From JANQOH01 sp965242575 (GTDB lineage: Bacteria > Pseudomonadota > Alphaproteobacteria > UBA7887), in contig OZ251461.1 of NCBI GenBank assembly GCA_965242575.1, forward strand, positions 2,480,001-2,544,000: 64,000 bases of DNA, given 5' to 3'. Below are positions 24,822 to 35,311 of the stretch, in pieces. Made by a program: the position numbers and the translations under genes. How positions within the stretch are numbered: position 1 is the stretch's first letter; every line of letters begins with the position of its first letter. The notes beneath the pieces were generated by a model, which did not search any database, was not told the DNA's origin, and worked only from the letters and a program-made list of their open reading frames with translations.

Positions 24822-25799
24822 TCACTGGTTGAAGGCGGTCCGGCCCATGTCGCGCGGCGGCCGCGACCCGGCGAGCTGGAAGCGCGCATTATACGCGTCT
24901 TCGCGCATCCGCCGCACCAGCGCGCCGGCGTCGGCGAACCGCAGCTCCGGGCGCAGCCAGCTGGCGAAGGCGACGCGCAAATAACGCCCGTACAGGTCGC
25001 CGGCGAAGTCGAGGACGTGGACCTCCAACAGCGCCGCGCCGCCGCCGAAAGTGGGGCGGACGCCGCAACTGGCGACGGCCGGGCGCCATTCGGTGCGGGC
25101 GCCGTCGACCGCGCCGGCCCACACGGCATAGACGCCGAACGCCGGCTCGACGTATGCGCCGAAGCGGAGATTGGCGGTGGGGAAGCCGAGCGCCCTCCCC
25201 CGCCGGTCGCCGGGCCGCACCCGCCCCTCGACCTCCCACCGGTGGCCGAGGATGGCGGCGGCGAGGCGCGGTTCGCCGCGCTTGAGATACTGGCGCACGC
25301 GGGTGGAGGAATAGATTTCGCCGGCGTTGCCGATGGCGTCGACGACGGTGACGCCGAAGCCCCGCGCGGCGCCGGCCCGGGCGAGCGTGTCGCGGTCGCC
25401 GGCGCGCCGGTGGCCGTAGCGGAAGTCGTGCCCGGCGACGACGTGGCGGACTCCGAGTCCGTCGACGAGGACCTCGGAGACGAATTCCTCCGCCGATTTG
25501 CGCGCGAAGCGGCGGGTGAATCGGGGGCAGAAGAAGAACTCGGCGCCGCATTCGCGCAAGCGGCGGACCTTGGCGCGGAACGGCGTGAGGCGGCCCTGCG
25601 CGCGTTCCGGCCGCAGCACGTCGGCGGGATGGGGTTCGAAGGCGAGGACGGCGAGCGGCGCGCCCTCGGCGCGCGCGATGTCGGCGGCGCGCCCGATCAC
25701 CCCGCGATGGCCGAGATGCACGCCGTCGAAATTGCCCGCCGCGACCACGGCGCCGCGCGCCGCGCCCGGCGGGCGCGCGTAGTCCCGGCATATGCGCAT
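24822..25799 (-). CDS. ribF: Bifunctional riboflavin kinase / FAD synthetase
   Basis: A 325-residue protein that makes FMN and FAD. The N-terminal adenylyltransferase domain has AAGNFDGVHLGHRGVIG and the ISSTRIR-like motif EIYSSTRVRQYL. The C-terminal flavokinase domain has GRALGFPTANL and GVYAVWAG. Length and order are normal. It is the first gene of the ribF-ileS-lspA group, 25 bp before ileS. Confidence 0.96.
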   Translation of the reverse strand: MRICRDYARPPGAARGAVVAAGNFDGVHLGHRGVIGRAADIARAEGAPLAVLAFEPHPADVLRPERAQGRLTPFRAKVRRLRECGAEFFFCPRFTRRFARKSAEEFVSEVLVDGLGVRHVVAGHDFRYGHRRAGDRDTLARAGAARGFGVTVVDAIGNAGEIYSSTRVRQYLKRGEPRLAAAILGHRWEVEGRVRPGDRRGRALGFPTANLRFGAYVEPAFGVYAVWAGAVDGARTEWRPAVASCGVRPTFGGGAALLEVHVLDFAGDLYGRYLRVAFASWLRPELRFADAGALVRRMREDAYNARFQLAGSRPPRDMGRTAFNQ

Positions 25800-25845
25800 G
25801 GGGCGGGGTTCTAGCGCGAAGGAGCCGGAGCGGCAAGATCGCGCA

Positions 25846-26898
25846 TTATCCCTTGAACAAACCGGTTCCCGCGAGTCCGGGAATCGGGCCGGCGGTCGAC
25901 CGGGCCAGAGCCATGCGATCGCAGATCTCTCGCGCCAAAGCCGCGAAATTGGCGCGAGCGTCCCGAACGGCCGCGGCGTGACCGCCAATGGCCCCATCTG
26001 CGTTGGTAAGCGCGAAAACAGGCTTGCGCACTTCCTGCGCCATCGGAACCAAGCTCCGATAATGTTTGATCGTGCCGAGACAGCTATCGTCGTCGCCGGG
26101 GGCGTCGGGAAAGGCTCCATCGCTCCGGCCGGCCAGCCCCCTGGCGTAGGCTTCCGGTATCCGTCTAACCCATTTGTCATAAGCCTTGACCGGACGGTTC
26201 AGGCGTTCGATGTGTTGTTGCACGACATAACCGATGGGTTTCATCTCGCCTTTCGGTAAGGGAAAATTCGGATTCTTCCAATTATTCAACCTGCCCGACC
26301 AATCTCCCCTCCATTTCGTCAAGGCCGGTCCCAGATTGCTCAATCCGCGCAGAGAAAACAGATCGGCGCCAAGCGGCGCGACCACATAATCCGTGGCGAT
26401 CAGCGCCGATCGGTTGAGAGCTCCAAGGTTGGGGCCCACGTCCACGAGGATGAGCGATGCATTCATCGATTGCGCGCCGAGCTGCATGACTTGCCAGAAT
26501 GCAGTGAGAACCCGGAACGGCCGGTAAAGACTGCCGCTATCCGCTGCGCTAGGCCACTCTTTAGACAAATAATCTTCGAAACCGGATAGCGCTATATCTC
26601 CGGGGATCAGACCGATGTTCGCCGCTATATTTTCAACACGAGGAGATTTCAGATCGCCTACCTGGGTAAGGGGCGCCACACACTGGTAAATCGTGCGATC
26701 GCCATCATCCTCGCTCCACAGAGATTCCAACTCGTCTTCCATGAGAAACGATGCGGTCAGATTCGCTTGAGGGTCGAGATCGCAAGCTAGGACCCGTCTG
26801 CCCTCCTCGGCAAGCATCCAAGCCAGGTGGTAAACTAGGGATGTCTTGCCCACGCCACCCTTATTGTTGAAAAAAGTCAGAACGGGTGCGGCCGTCAT
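25846..26898 (-). CDS. ParA-family ATPase
   Basis: A 350-residue P-loop ATPase with a deviant Walker A motif KGGVGKT at residues 13-19, the A-prime motif CDLDPQAN and the switch LILVDVGPNLGALNRSAL. These proteins dimerise with ATP and move or tether DNA or protein cargo. There is no ParB partner. It overlaps the AlbA_2/HATPase gene by 4 bp and is visibly less GC-rich than the flanking housekeeping genes, so it was probably acquired with its operon. The C-terminal third (residues 200-350) resembles chromosome-partition-like ParA proteins of mobile elements. Cargo unknown. Confidence 0.9.
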   Translation of the reverse strand: MTAAPVLTFFNNKGGVGKTSLVYHLAWMLAEEGRRVLACDLDPQANLTASFLMEDELESLWSEDDGDRTIYQCVAPLTQVGDLKSPRVENIAANIGLIPGDIALSGFEDYLSKEWPSAADSGSLYRPFRVLTAFWQVMQLGAQSMNASLILVDVGPNLGALNRSALIATDYVVAPLGADLFSLRGLSNLGPALTKWRGDWSGRLNNWKNPNFPLPKGEMKPIGYVVQQHIERLNRPVKAYDKWVRRIPEAYARGLAGRSDGAFPDAPGDDDSCLGTIKHYRSLVPMAQEVRKPVFALTNADGAIGGHAAAVRDARANFAALAREICDRMALARSTAGPIPGLAGTGLFKG

Positions 26899-28136
26899 CG
26901 GCCCGGATCTCCGAAAAAGGGCCGCGCCTTGACCACAGCAAGCACATGTGTGGACTCGACAACGAATTCCAGATCGGGATGCCCTGCCTCCTCTAGCAAT
27001 CGACGGGACAAAGGAATACCAACACCGAACTTTTGGACGTAACCAAGCACTTTCATCGCCTCGGCGAGGTTGGGATTCCGGTAATCGGTAACACCGCCGC
27101 GCTCGAAATTCTCCTTCGTGACGGATCCGAAGGGTCCTCCCGGATTTTGAATTTCGATCCTGTCATCGAACCATGTGACTCTCACGGGAGCATTGGTCGC
27201 TTCATAGGCGCGGTGCATGACGGCGTTGCGCGTCAGCTGTTGCAAAGCGACTAGAGGATATGCGCCGGTGCGCCGCTCACGATCAGTGGTGACGAAATCG
27301 ACCTTTACACGATTGTGCGACCGCAATTTTTCGTCAATGCCCCGAATTATGTCGGGAATGGTGCCGTCGATTTCGGCCGCGTCGTCAGGCTGGTTCGTGA
27401 CATCGCTGCCAGGAATACGAAGGAATTGAATGTAGGATTCCGGGACGAAATCCCTAGTACATTTTCCAACCGTGAGAAGACCAAGAAGCGTTGCGCGATC
27501 ATCGTCAACAGAGGCGATCATCTTGGTCGCGGCCAGACGCTGCTCGAAACTGCGCTCATTCTTTTCCAAAATATCGGGAGGGACTGCCTTGTGAAGGTAT
27601 TCATCTTCGAATTGCCGGCGATTCAAGTCGGTCGGACCGGTTCCCGGGATCGCGGAAATATCGACGAAACGGTCGCGCGCGCGGCGGCGCTCATTCAGTA
27701 TGCGCTCGTCCTGGGCCGAAGCAATCCCCCTGCGAGGACCGTTGCGGATATGGATAGTGCCCTTGTAGCGGACCGGAGGCGAATCGGACGGAAGGACAAC
27801 CACCACGGCGATATCCACGCCGCGGTAGCGCCGCTTTTCGGCCAGAAGCGCCGGCGGCGGCAGGATATTGCCGTCGTAGCGCATGTCGGTCAGTTGGAGA
27901 AGCAGATCATCGGTAATGGCGAGTTTGGACAGTTCCCCGCGCTTCGTCAGACCCACCACGACGATTCCCGGCTCTCCCGAGTCCGACAAGTCGTTCGCGA
28001 ACGCGCACACGGCCTCCCGGATCCGCCCCCGCGCGCTCCCATCGAGCGACTCCTTGAACTCCACCCGCGCACTCTCGCCCCCTTCTATGAGGAGAGCAAG
28101 TTTATCGTCGTCAACCTTAAGGGATCGATTGGCCAC
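26895..28136 (-). CDS. AlbA_2 (Schlafen-type) nucleic-acid-binding protein with HATPase domain
   Basis: A 413-residue COG2865-like protein. The N-terminal AlbA_2 domain is at about 15-145 (EGGESARVEFKESLDG, GIVVVGLTKRG, YKGTIHIRNGPRRG). A linker follows, then a GHKL-type ATPase domain HATPase_c_4 at about 295-410 (LTRNAVMHRAYE, FDDRIEIQNPGGPFG, KFGVGIPLSRRLLEEAG). AlbA_2 domains bind RNA or DNA, and this pairing is often annotated as a transcriptional regulator. The GTG start at 28136 has GGGAG six bases upstream. A longer open frame exists but reads through a different gene. Translationally coupled to parA. Confidence 0.88.
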   Translation of the reverse strand: MANRSLKVDDDKLALLIEGGESARVEFKESLDGSARGRIREAVCAFANDLSDSGEPGIVVVGLTKRGELSKLAITDDLLLQLTDMRYDGNILPPPALLAEKRRYRGVDIAVVVVLPSDSPPVRYKGTIHIRNGPRRGIASAQDERILNERRRARDRFVDISAIPGTGPTDLNRRQFEDEYLHKAVPPDILEKNERSFEQRLAATKMIASVDDDRATLLGLLTVGKCTRDFVPESYIQFLRIPGSDVTNQPDDAAEIDGTIPDIIRGIDEKLRSHNRVKVDFVTTDRERRTGAYPLVALQQLTRNAVMHRAYEATNAPVRVTWFDDRIEIQNPGGPFGSVTKENFERGGVTDYRNPNLAEAMKVLGYVQKFGVGIPLSRRLLEEAGHPDLEFVVESTHVLAVVKARPFFGDPGR

Positions 28137-28233
28137 CGATTGCTCCCATACCCCGGCAAGATCGAACCCACCGCCCGGCGCGGCGGTTGTCGGCGACGGC
28201 GGCGCGGCGCCGCTCTCCGCGCTGCTTCCGCAT

Positions 28234-28344
28234 TCAAGAAGCAATGCGCACCGCGAATTCCATCGCCAGCGCGAACAGGATGGTACCGAGGATGAACACC
28301 GGCACAATCCATGCCCCTTCGAAAAAGTTCTTGATCTTTTCCAC
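28234..28344 (-). CDS. 36-residue single-pass membrane peptide
   Basis: A tiny gene on the minus strand: GTG start at 28344 directly after the TAG of the 61-residue gene, ending at 28234. The product is hydrophobic in the middle (WIVPVFILGTILFALAMEF) and has a short charged N-terminus. It lies between the first membrane protein and the AlbA_2 gene. The perfect abutment to the preceding stop supports translation by reinitiation. Function unknown; a membrane anchor or toxin-like partner for the operon is possible. Confidence 0.55.
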   Translation of the reverse strand: MEKIKNFFEGAWIVPVFILGTILFALAMEFAVRIAS

Positions 28345-28530
28345 CTACTCGCCTCCGAAGACCCTAGATACGGCGACAAGGAGGCCGCCCGCGGCGACCG
28401 CCCATTTCATGGCTTCGAGCCAAAGCCGACTGCGAACGGCCTTGGCCTCTCGTTCGCGCCAATCGGCCTCCGCGTTGCGGCGACGCAACTCGGCGAGGTC
28501 AAGGGCGCGGCGGAGATCGTCCTCTCCCAT
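28345..28530 (-). CDS. Small coiled-coil/membrane protein (61 residues)
   Basis: The product has a charged helical N-terminus (DDLRRALDLAELRRRNAEAD, likely coiled coil) followed by a single hydrophobic segment (MKWAVAAGGLLVAVSRV). It is the first gene of the four-gene operon, with GGGGAAC upstream of the ATG. No family was recognised. The topology suggests a membrane-attached component that could present the AlbA_2/ParA proteins at the membrane. Confidence 0.6.
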   Translation of the reverse strand: MGEDDLRRALDLAELRRRNAEADWREREAKAVRSRLWLEAMKWAVAAGGLLVAVSRVFGGE

Positions 28531-28564
28531 TCCCGTTCCCCACTCCGTCGGGATTTTGGCTCGT

Positions 28565-28636
28565 CGTCAAGCCAGCCGTCAACCCGCACGGAAAAACTAG
28601 CCGATCGTCCAGCCCCTCGTCAACCCTCGCGGAAAT
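28565..28636. repeat. Two 31-bp imperfect direct repeats upstream of the ParA operon
   Basis: CGTCAAGCCAGCCGTCAACC and onward (28565-28595) and CGTCCAGCCCCTCGTCAACC and onward (28606-28636) match at 24 of 31 positions with a 41-bp period, about four helical turns. They lie 35-106 bp upstream of the first operon start. They could be an operator or a parS-like site for the ParA system. TTGACG and CAAAAT 18 bp apart on the minus strand within the first repeat region may be the promoter. Confidence 0.5.
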
Positions 28637-28654
28637 TGGGGCAACGCCGCGCCT

Positions 28655-29080
28655 TCACGCGCGCGACGGGACCATGAGCAGCGCCTCGCCGTCGATCGCC
28701 GCCTTGCCGTCGACCCGGCAGGTCGTCTCCAGCCGGGCCTGGCGGCGGGCGACCGCCGTGTCTCCGGCGCGCACCGGCGCGCGGAAACGGCAGTTCCGGT
28801 TGACTTAGATCGCGCCCGAACCCGGGAATTCGGCGCCGAGGACGGTGGAGAGGAACGACGCCGACAGCATCCCGTGGGCGATGGGCCCGCCGAAACGGGC
28901 GCGCGCGGCGTCCTCCCGGTCGAGGCGCAGCGGCTCGGTGTCGCCGGATATGCCGCAGAACGGCGCGATGTCGCTCTCGGTGACGGTCCGGCTATAGACG
29001 CCGGCCGTCCCGACCGCCGGATCCTCGAAATAACGCCCGTCGAGCTCGGCGGCCAACGCCGATTCGATGTCGTCGCGCAT
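28655..29080 (-). pseudogene. MaoC-like (R)-specific enoyl-CoA hydratase, one nonsense codon
   Basis: Read from the ATG at 29080 (AGGGAGAG upstream), the frame encodes VTESDIAPFCGISGDTEPLR and GGPIAHGMLSASFLSTVLG, the hot-dog-fold hydratase signature. It stops at a TAA at 28805-28807. After that codon the same frame continues NRNCRFRAPVRAGDTAVARR and ends at 28655, giving a normal total of about 140 codons. A single change from TAC or TAT (Tyr) would explain the stop. The catalytic Asp/His region is intact before the stop. The gene is probably recently inactivated, or the TAA is a sequencing error. Confidence 0.8.
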
Positions 29081-29152
29081 CCCGCTCTCCCTTTCGCCGC
29101 AGCGCAGCAAATCGCGTTGCGGCGCAATATAGCGGGATCCGGCGCGGCGGCG

Positions 29153-29485
29153 CTACTCGGCCTCGGCCTCGTCCTCCAGGAGGATCAGGACGCCCGGCGG
29201 CGCCATGTTGAGCACGTCGGCGGCGCGCTCCTCGAGCAGGTCCGGGTCGAGGCTGTCGGGCCGGAGGAGTTTCACCCGATGCTCCAGCGCCTCGCGCCCG
29301 GCGCGGGCGGTGGCGACGGCGGCGCGCAACTCGTGGACGTGGGCCTCGATCCGCGCCCAGGCGAGCAGGCCGCGCTCGCCCTGGACCGCGTGGTAGCCGA
29401 GATAGAGGGCGAAGGCGATGCACAGCGCCGGCCCCGCCGCGCGGCGGACGCGGCCGAACCGCCCGCCCCTGCCGGCGCTCCTCAT
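29153..29485 (-). CDS. ftsB: Septum formation initiator family protein (FtsB/DivIC)
   Basis: A 110-residue bitopic membrane protein with one N-terminal transmembrane segment (GPALCIAFALYLGYHAVQGE) followed by a coiled coil (ELRAAVATARAGREALEHRV) and a C-terminal DLLEERAADVLNMA motif. It belongs to the FtsQLB divisome bridge. It lies 38 bp after eno in the same direction, the usual proteobacterial setting. Confidence 0.85.
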   Translation of the reverse strand: MRSAGRGGRFGRVRRAAGPALCIAFALYLGYHAVQGERGLLAWARIEAHVHELRAAVATARAGREALEHRVKLLRPDSLDPDLLEERAADVLNMAPPGVLILLEDEAEAE

Positions 29486-29523
29486 CTACGGCGCCGCGGC
29501 CGCGCGTTCATGCGGCGAGCGAA

Positions 29524-30822
29524 TCATGCCGCCGGCGGCGCGTCGAGCGCGGCGAAGGCGGCCGGGCCGGCGTAGCGCGCGGCGGGGCCCAGGCGCTCCT
29601 CGATGCGGACCAGCCGGTTGTATTTCGCCAGGCGGTCGGTGCGCGACAGCGATCCGGTCTTGATCTGGCCGCAATTGGTCGCCACCGCGAGGTCGGCGAT
29701 GGCGGTGTCCTCGGTCTCGCCGGAGCGGTGCGACACGACGGCGCGGCGGCCCGCCCGATGGGCGGCGCGGACGGCCTCCAGGGTTTCGGTCAGGGTCCCG
29801 ATCTGGTTCGGCTTGACCAGCACGGCGTTCGCCGCGCCCGCCGCGATTCCCCGGCGCAGGCGGCGCGGGTTCGTCGCGAACAGGTCGTCGCCCACCAGCT
29901 GGACCGAAGCGCCGAGTGCGCCGGTCAACGCCGTCCACCCGTCCCAGTCGTCCTCGTCGAGGCCGTCCTCGATCGACAGGATGGGATAGCGCGCCGCGAG
30001 GTCGGCGAGCCAGGAGATCATGGCGCCGGAATCGAGGCGGCGCCCCTCGCCCGCGACGTCGTACACTCCGTCGCGGTGGAACTCGCTCGCCGCCGCGTCG
30101 AGGGCCAGCGACACCTGCTCGCCGGGGCGGTAGCCGGCGTCCTCCACGGCGCCGAGCACGGCGTCGAGCGCGTCGGCGTTGCGCGCCAGCGCCGGGGCGA
30201 AGCCGCCCTCGTCGCCGCCCGCGACCGAAAGGCCGGCGCCGGCGAGCCGCCGCCGCAGCGCGTGGAAGATCTCCGCGCCCCAGCGGACGGCCTCGGCGAA
30301 GCTCGGCGCGGCGTGCGGGACGATCATGAACTCCTGGAAGTCGAGGCCGTTATCGGCGTGGGCGCCGCCGTTGAGCACGTTCATCATGGGGACCGGCAGG
30401 AGGTGCGAATCGACGCCGCCGATCCAGGCGTAGAGCGGCAGGCCGCGCGCGCGCGCCCCCGCGCGGGCGATGGCGAGGCTGACGCCGAGGATCGCGTTGG
30501 CGCCGAGGCGGGATTTGTCCGCCGTTCCGTCGAGCGCGATCAAGGCGAGGTCGAGCGCCCGCTGGTCCTCCGCGTCGCGGCCCGACAGGGCGTCGAAAAT
30601 CTCGCCGTCGACGGCCTCGACCGCGCGCAGGACGCCCTTGCCGCCGTAGCGCGCCGGGTCGCCGTCGCGGCGCTCCGCCGCTTCGTGCGCGCCCGTCGAG
30701 GCGCCGGACGGGACGGCGGCGCGGGCCGTCGCGCCCGTCTCCAGCGCGACCTCGACCTCGACGGCGGGGTTCCCGCGGCTGTCCAGTATCTCGCGTCCGC
30801 GAATGTCGACGATGGCGGTCAC
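29524..30822 (-). CDS. eno: Enolase (phosphopyruvate hydratase)
   Basis: A 432-residue glycolytic enzyme converting 2-phosphoglycerate to phosphoenolpyruvate, with magnesium. Signatures are REILDSRGNPAVEVEVALE, AVPSGASTGAHEA, LDGTADKSRLGANAILGVSLA, the metal ligands in SIEDGLDEDDWDGW and VGDDLFATNP, and LVKPNQIGTLTET. The GTG start at 30822 is preceded by GGAG. It is placed between kdsA and ftsB. Confidence 0.98.
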   Translation of the reverse strand: MTAIVDIRGREILDSRGNPAVEVEVALETGATARAAVPSGASTGAHEAAERRDGDPARYGGKGVLRAVEAVDGEIFDALSGRDAEDQRALDLALIALDGTADKSRLGANAILGVSLAIARAGARARGLPLYAWIGGVDSHLLPVPMMNVLNGGAHADNGLDFQEFMIVPHAAPSFAEAVRWGAEIFHALRRRLAGAGLSVAGGDEGGFAPALARNADALDAVLGAVEDAGYRPGEQVSLALDAAASEFHRDGVYDVAGEGRRLDSGAMISWLADLAARYPILSIEDGLDEDDWDGWTALTGALGASVQLVGDDLFATNPRRLRRGIAAGAANAVLVKPNQIGTLTETLEAVRAAHRAGRRAVVSHRSGETEDTAIADLAVATNCGQIKTGSLSRTDRLAKYNRLVRIEERLGPAARYAGPAAFAALDAPPAA

Positions 30823-30835
30823 GGCGGCTCCGTCG

Positions 30836-31691
30836 TCAGGGGTCGATGGGCGCGACGGGGCGCGCCTTGGCGATCCGGTCGTATTCCATAACGACTTCAA
30901 GAATCCCCGGCAAGCGCTTCAAGGGAACCATGTTCGGGCCGTCGCTCGGGGCGTTGTCCGGATCCTGGTGGACCTCCATGAACAGGGCGGCGACGCCCAC
31001 CGCGGCGGCGGCGCGGGCGAGGGTCGGGACGTGGCGGCGCTCGCCGCCGCTGGACTCCCCCCGGCCGCCCGGCTGCTGGACCGAATGGGTGGCGTCGAAA
31101 ACGACCGGCCAGCCGGTCTCGGCCATGACCGGCAGCGCGCGCATGTCGGAGACCAGCGCGTTGTAGCCGAAACTCGCGCCGCGCTCGGTGAGCAGGATGC
31201 GGCGGCAGCCGGCGCCCTCCAGCTTGCGGGCCACGTTCGCCATGTCCCACGGGGCGAGGAACTGGCCCTTCTTGACGTTGACGGCGAGGCCGGTGCGCGC
31301 GGCAGCCGCGAGCAGGTCGGTCTGCCGGCAGAGAAAGGCGGGGATTTGCAGTACGTCGACGACCCCGGCGAGCGGCGCGCACTGGTCCTCGGCATGGACG
31401 TCGGTGAGCGCCGGGCAACCGTAGGCGGCGCGCAATTCGGCGAAGACCGGCAGGCTCGCCTCCAGGCCGACGCCGCGCGCCGCGCCCAGGCTGGTGCGGT
31501 TCGCCTTGTCGAAGGAGGTCTTGTAGATCAGGCCGATGCCGAGTCGCTGCGCGCATTCGGCGAGCGCCCCGCACATGTCGTGCGCGTGCTGCGCGCTCTC
31601 CATCTGGCACGGGCCGGCGATCAGCGTCAGGGGCCGCGCATTGCCGACGACGAGGCCGCCGACGGCGACCTCGCGCGGCGCGCTCCCGGCG

Positions 31692-31699
<8 letters not shown>
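30836..31699 (-). CDS. kdsA: 2-dehydro-3-deoxyphosphooctonate aldolase (KDO-8-P synthase)
   Basis: A 287-residue enzyme that condenses phosphoenolpyruvate with arabinose 5-phosphate for lipopolysaccharide core synthesis. Motifs include LTLIAGPCQMESAQHA, IYKTSFDKANRTS, DVLQIPAFLCRQTDLL, VNVKKGQFLAPWDM and VVFDATHSVQQPGG. The best start is TTG at 31699, which overlaps the pyrG stop by 8 bp, since no ATG or GTG precedes the conserved region. It proves a Gram-negative cell envelope. Confidence 0.96.
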
Positions 31700-33323
<1,624 letters not shown>

Positions 33324-33371
33324 GCGCCGCGCGCTCCGCGTCCGCCGGCGCGGGCCGGAAGGCCCCCGCCC

Positions 33372-33719
33372 CTACTCGCCGACCGGGACCTGCGGCCCGC
33401 CCTCCGGCTCCTCCGGCGGGGCCGGGAGGATCGAATCGGCGGCGGGCCGATGTTCGATGTCGTCGGTGACGGAGCGCGGCGTTCCGGTACCGCTGGCGAG
33501 GATCGCCAGCACCATGCTGGTGAGCATGAAGGCGCCGGCGAGCACGGCAGTGGCGCGGGTGAGCAGGTTCGCCGACTGCCGTCCGCTCATGACGCCGCCG
33601 AAGGTCCCGCCGCCGAGGCCGCCGAGGGCTCCGCCATCGCTGCGCTGGAGAAGCACGATCACGATCATCGCGAGCGCGATCAGCACGTGTATGACCAGAA
33701 TAACCGCCGTCATCGCCAT
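33372..33719 (-). CDS. secG: Preprotein translocase subunit SecG
   Basis: A 115-residue protein with two transmembrane segments (TAVILVIHVLIALAMIVIVL and LTRATAVLAGAFMLTSMVLA) separated by the typical LLQRSDGGALGGLGGG loop. It stimulates SecYEG protein export. The C-terminal Pro-rich tail (APPEEPEGGPQ) is common in alphaproteobacterial SecG. Two ATGs six bases apart are possible; the first was chosen. The usual neighbour tpiA is absent upstream, where a Fic gene lies instead. Confidence 0.92.
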   Translation of the reverse strand: MAMTAVILVIHVLIALAMIVIVLLQRSDGGALGGLGGGTFGGVMSGRQSANLLTRATAVLAGAFMLTSMVLAILASGTGTPRSVTDDIEHRPAADSILPAPPEEPEGGPQVPVGE

Positions 33720-33793
33720 CCCGCTCCCGCCGCCCGGCCCGCCCCGGACAGGCGGAATATGGCGGCAAGAGGCTGCGCGATGCAAGCGGCGCG

Positions 33794-35311
33794 TCACCCG
33801 GCGGCGCGCTCCGGCATGCGCAGGCGGCGGCCCTCCGCCTCCGCGACGGCGGGATCGAGGAAGGCGCCGCATTCCTCGAGGTCCCGGCGCGCCCGTTCGA
33901 CCGACCGCCAATCGACCGCGGCCGTCCAGCGCTGGGCGTAGTCCAGAACCCGGACCAGCGGCTCCGCCCGGCCCGTCCGCGAAAGCGCCTTCAGCGCGGC
34001 GAGGTAATCGGTCCGGAACGCCGAAGGCACGACGATGCGCTCCTCCCCGGCGGCGACCAGTTCGGCGTTCATCATCGCGCGCGCGACGCGCCCGTTCCCG
34101 TCCACGAACGGGTGGACCTCGGCGACCAGGAACATGACGAACGCCGCGCGCTGGAACGGCGCGTCGAGGGCGCGCCCTGCGGCGAAGCCCCGCTCCAGCG
34201 TTCCGGCCACCAGATCGGGGGCGACGAACTCCGTCGCGCCGGCCCGGTTCGCCCTGAGTTTGAACGCGCCGGGCCGCGCCTCCGGGCGGCGCGCCATTAT
34301 CGCCGCGTGGCGATCCTTGAGTATCCGTTCGAGAGTCGCCGGGTCCGTGGGGCGGCGGCGCATTTCCCGGTCGTCGGACACGATGCGCCAAGTTCCGAGG
34401 ACGTCATGGGCGTCATCGGGACGCTCCGCGGGAATCGCGCCCCGGAACACGATGTCGGCGGCCTCCTCGACGGCGAATTCGGTTCCTTCGATGAAGTTGG
34501 AGAAATACGCCTCGAAAAAGGCCAGCGCGGCGCGCCCTTCGGACTTCCTGTCCGGCGCCAGGCGGACGGAGGGCGGGCGGTCGTGCAGCGCTGCGCGCAA
34601 GGCCTCGAACAATTCCAGCCGGCGCGGATCGTAAGGCCGCCCCCGCTGGCGGGCGATGGCGGCGGGCGCGGTCAGGCGGGCGCTCCGCGCCCCGAGCAAG
34701 GCGCCGACCAGGGCGTCCAGGGCGCGGGCCTCCTCCTCCAGCCCCAGCGCGGGCGCGACGGCGCGGACGTCGTCGCGCAGCCGGTTCGCCGCGGCCGCGC
34801 CGGAACGCCGGACGAGGTCGTCGAGCCGCTCCTCGATGACGCGGCGCGGGAAGGTGCGGGCGGCGCGCCCGCCGCGCGCCCGCGACGGACGCATGTTCTC
34901 CAGCCAGGCCCGCGCCGGCGAACTCAGGAACAGCCCGTCCATGAAGGGCCTGTCGGCGGGCAGCGGGCCCGCGCCGCGCCGGGGCCGAAGGATGCATCCG
35001 GGCAGCGCGACGTCCCTCCCCGCGGTCGACACCAGGAAGACAGATCCGTCCGGGGCCGGCGCCCCTTCCAGCGCCGTCCGGTCGGCCACGAGCGCGCCGG
35101 GAAAGTAGCCGGCGGCGATGCGCCAGAGGTTGCGCCGCACCACCGCTTCCGGCGGGTCGGAAAGATTGCGCGTATAAAGGCGCGAGGCGAGCTTGCGCAC
35201 AGCCCCAGCCCCGGCGGCGCGCGACACGGCCCGGCTCGTCGCGGCGCCGGATACGAACGCCTCGGCCTCGGGCAGGCCGGCGAGACCGCGAGCCATGGAA
35301 TTTTCCGGCAT
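33794..35311 (-). CDS. Fic-domain AMPylase-type protein with AbiEi-like N-terminus
   Basis: A 505-residue protein. The Fic core has HPFVDGNGRVARAMM at about 400-414, matching the HPFx(D/E)GNGR(T/V)xR active site used to transfer AMP or another nucleotide part. An inhibitory motif, SNFIEGTEF at 271-279, fits the (S/T)xxxE(G/N) autoinhibition helix upstream of the core. The N-terminal 130 residues (KLASRLYTRNLSDPP, RNLWRIAAGYFPGALVADRT) resemble AbiEi-type antitoxin/winged-helix domains, suggesting a fused regulatory module. Targets are unknown, and there is no separate antitoxin. Confidence 0.85.
   Translation of the reverse strand: MPENSMARGLAGLPEAEAFVSGAATSRAVSRAAGAGAVRKLASRLYTRNLSDPPEAVVRRNLWRIAAGYFPGALVADRTALEGAPAPDGSVFLVSTAGRDVALPGCILRPRRGAGPLPADRPFMDGLFLSSPARAWLENMRPSRARGGRAARTFPRRVIEERLDDLVRRSGAAAANRLRDDVRAVAPALGLEEEARALDALVGALLGARSARLTAPAAIARQRGRPYDPRRLELFEALRAALHDRPPSVRLAPDRKSEGRAALAFFEAYFSNFIEGTEFAVEEAADIVFRGAIPAERPDDAHDVLGTWRIVSDDREMRRRPTDPATLERILKDRHAAIMARRPEARPGAFKLRANRAGATEFVAPDLVAGTLERGFAAGRALDAPFQRAAFVMFLVAEVHPFVDGNGRVARAMMNAELVAAGEERIVVPSAFRTDYLAALKALSRTGRAEPLVRVLDYAQRWTAAVDWRSVERARRDLEECGAFLDPAVAEAEGRRLRMPERAAG

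Noticed and set aside
26895..28379. Longer start of the AlbA_2 gene at 28379
   Set aside because: It would read through two small membrane-protein genes in another frame and gives a low-complexity N-terminus. The GTG at 28136 has a good ribosome binding site.
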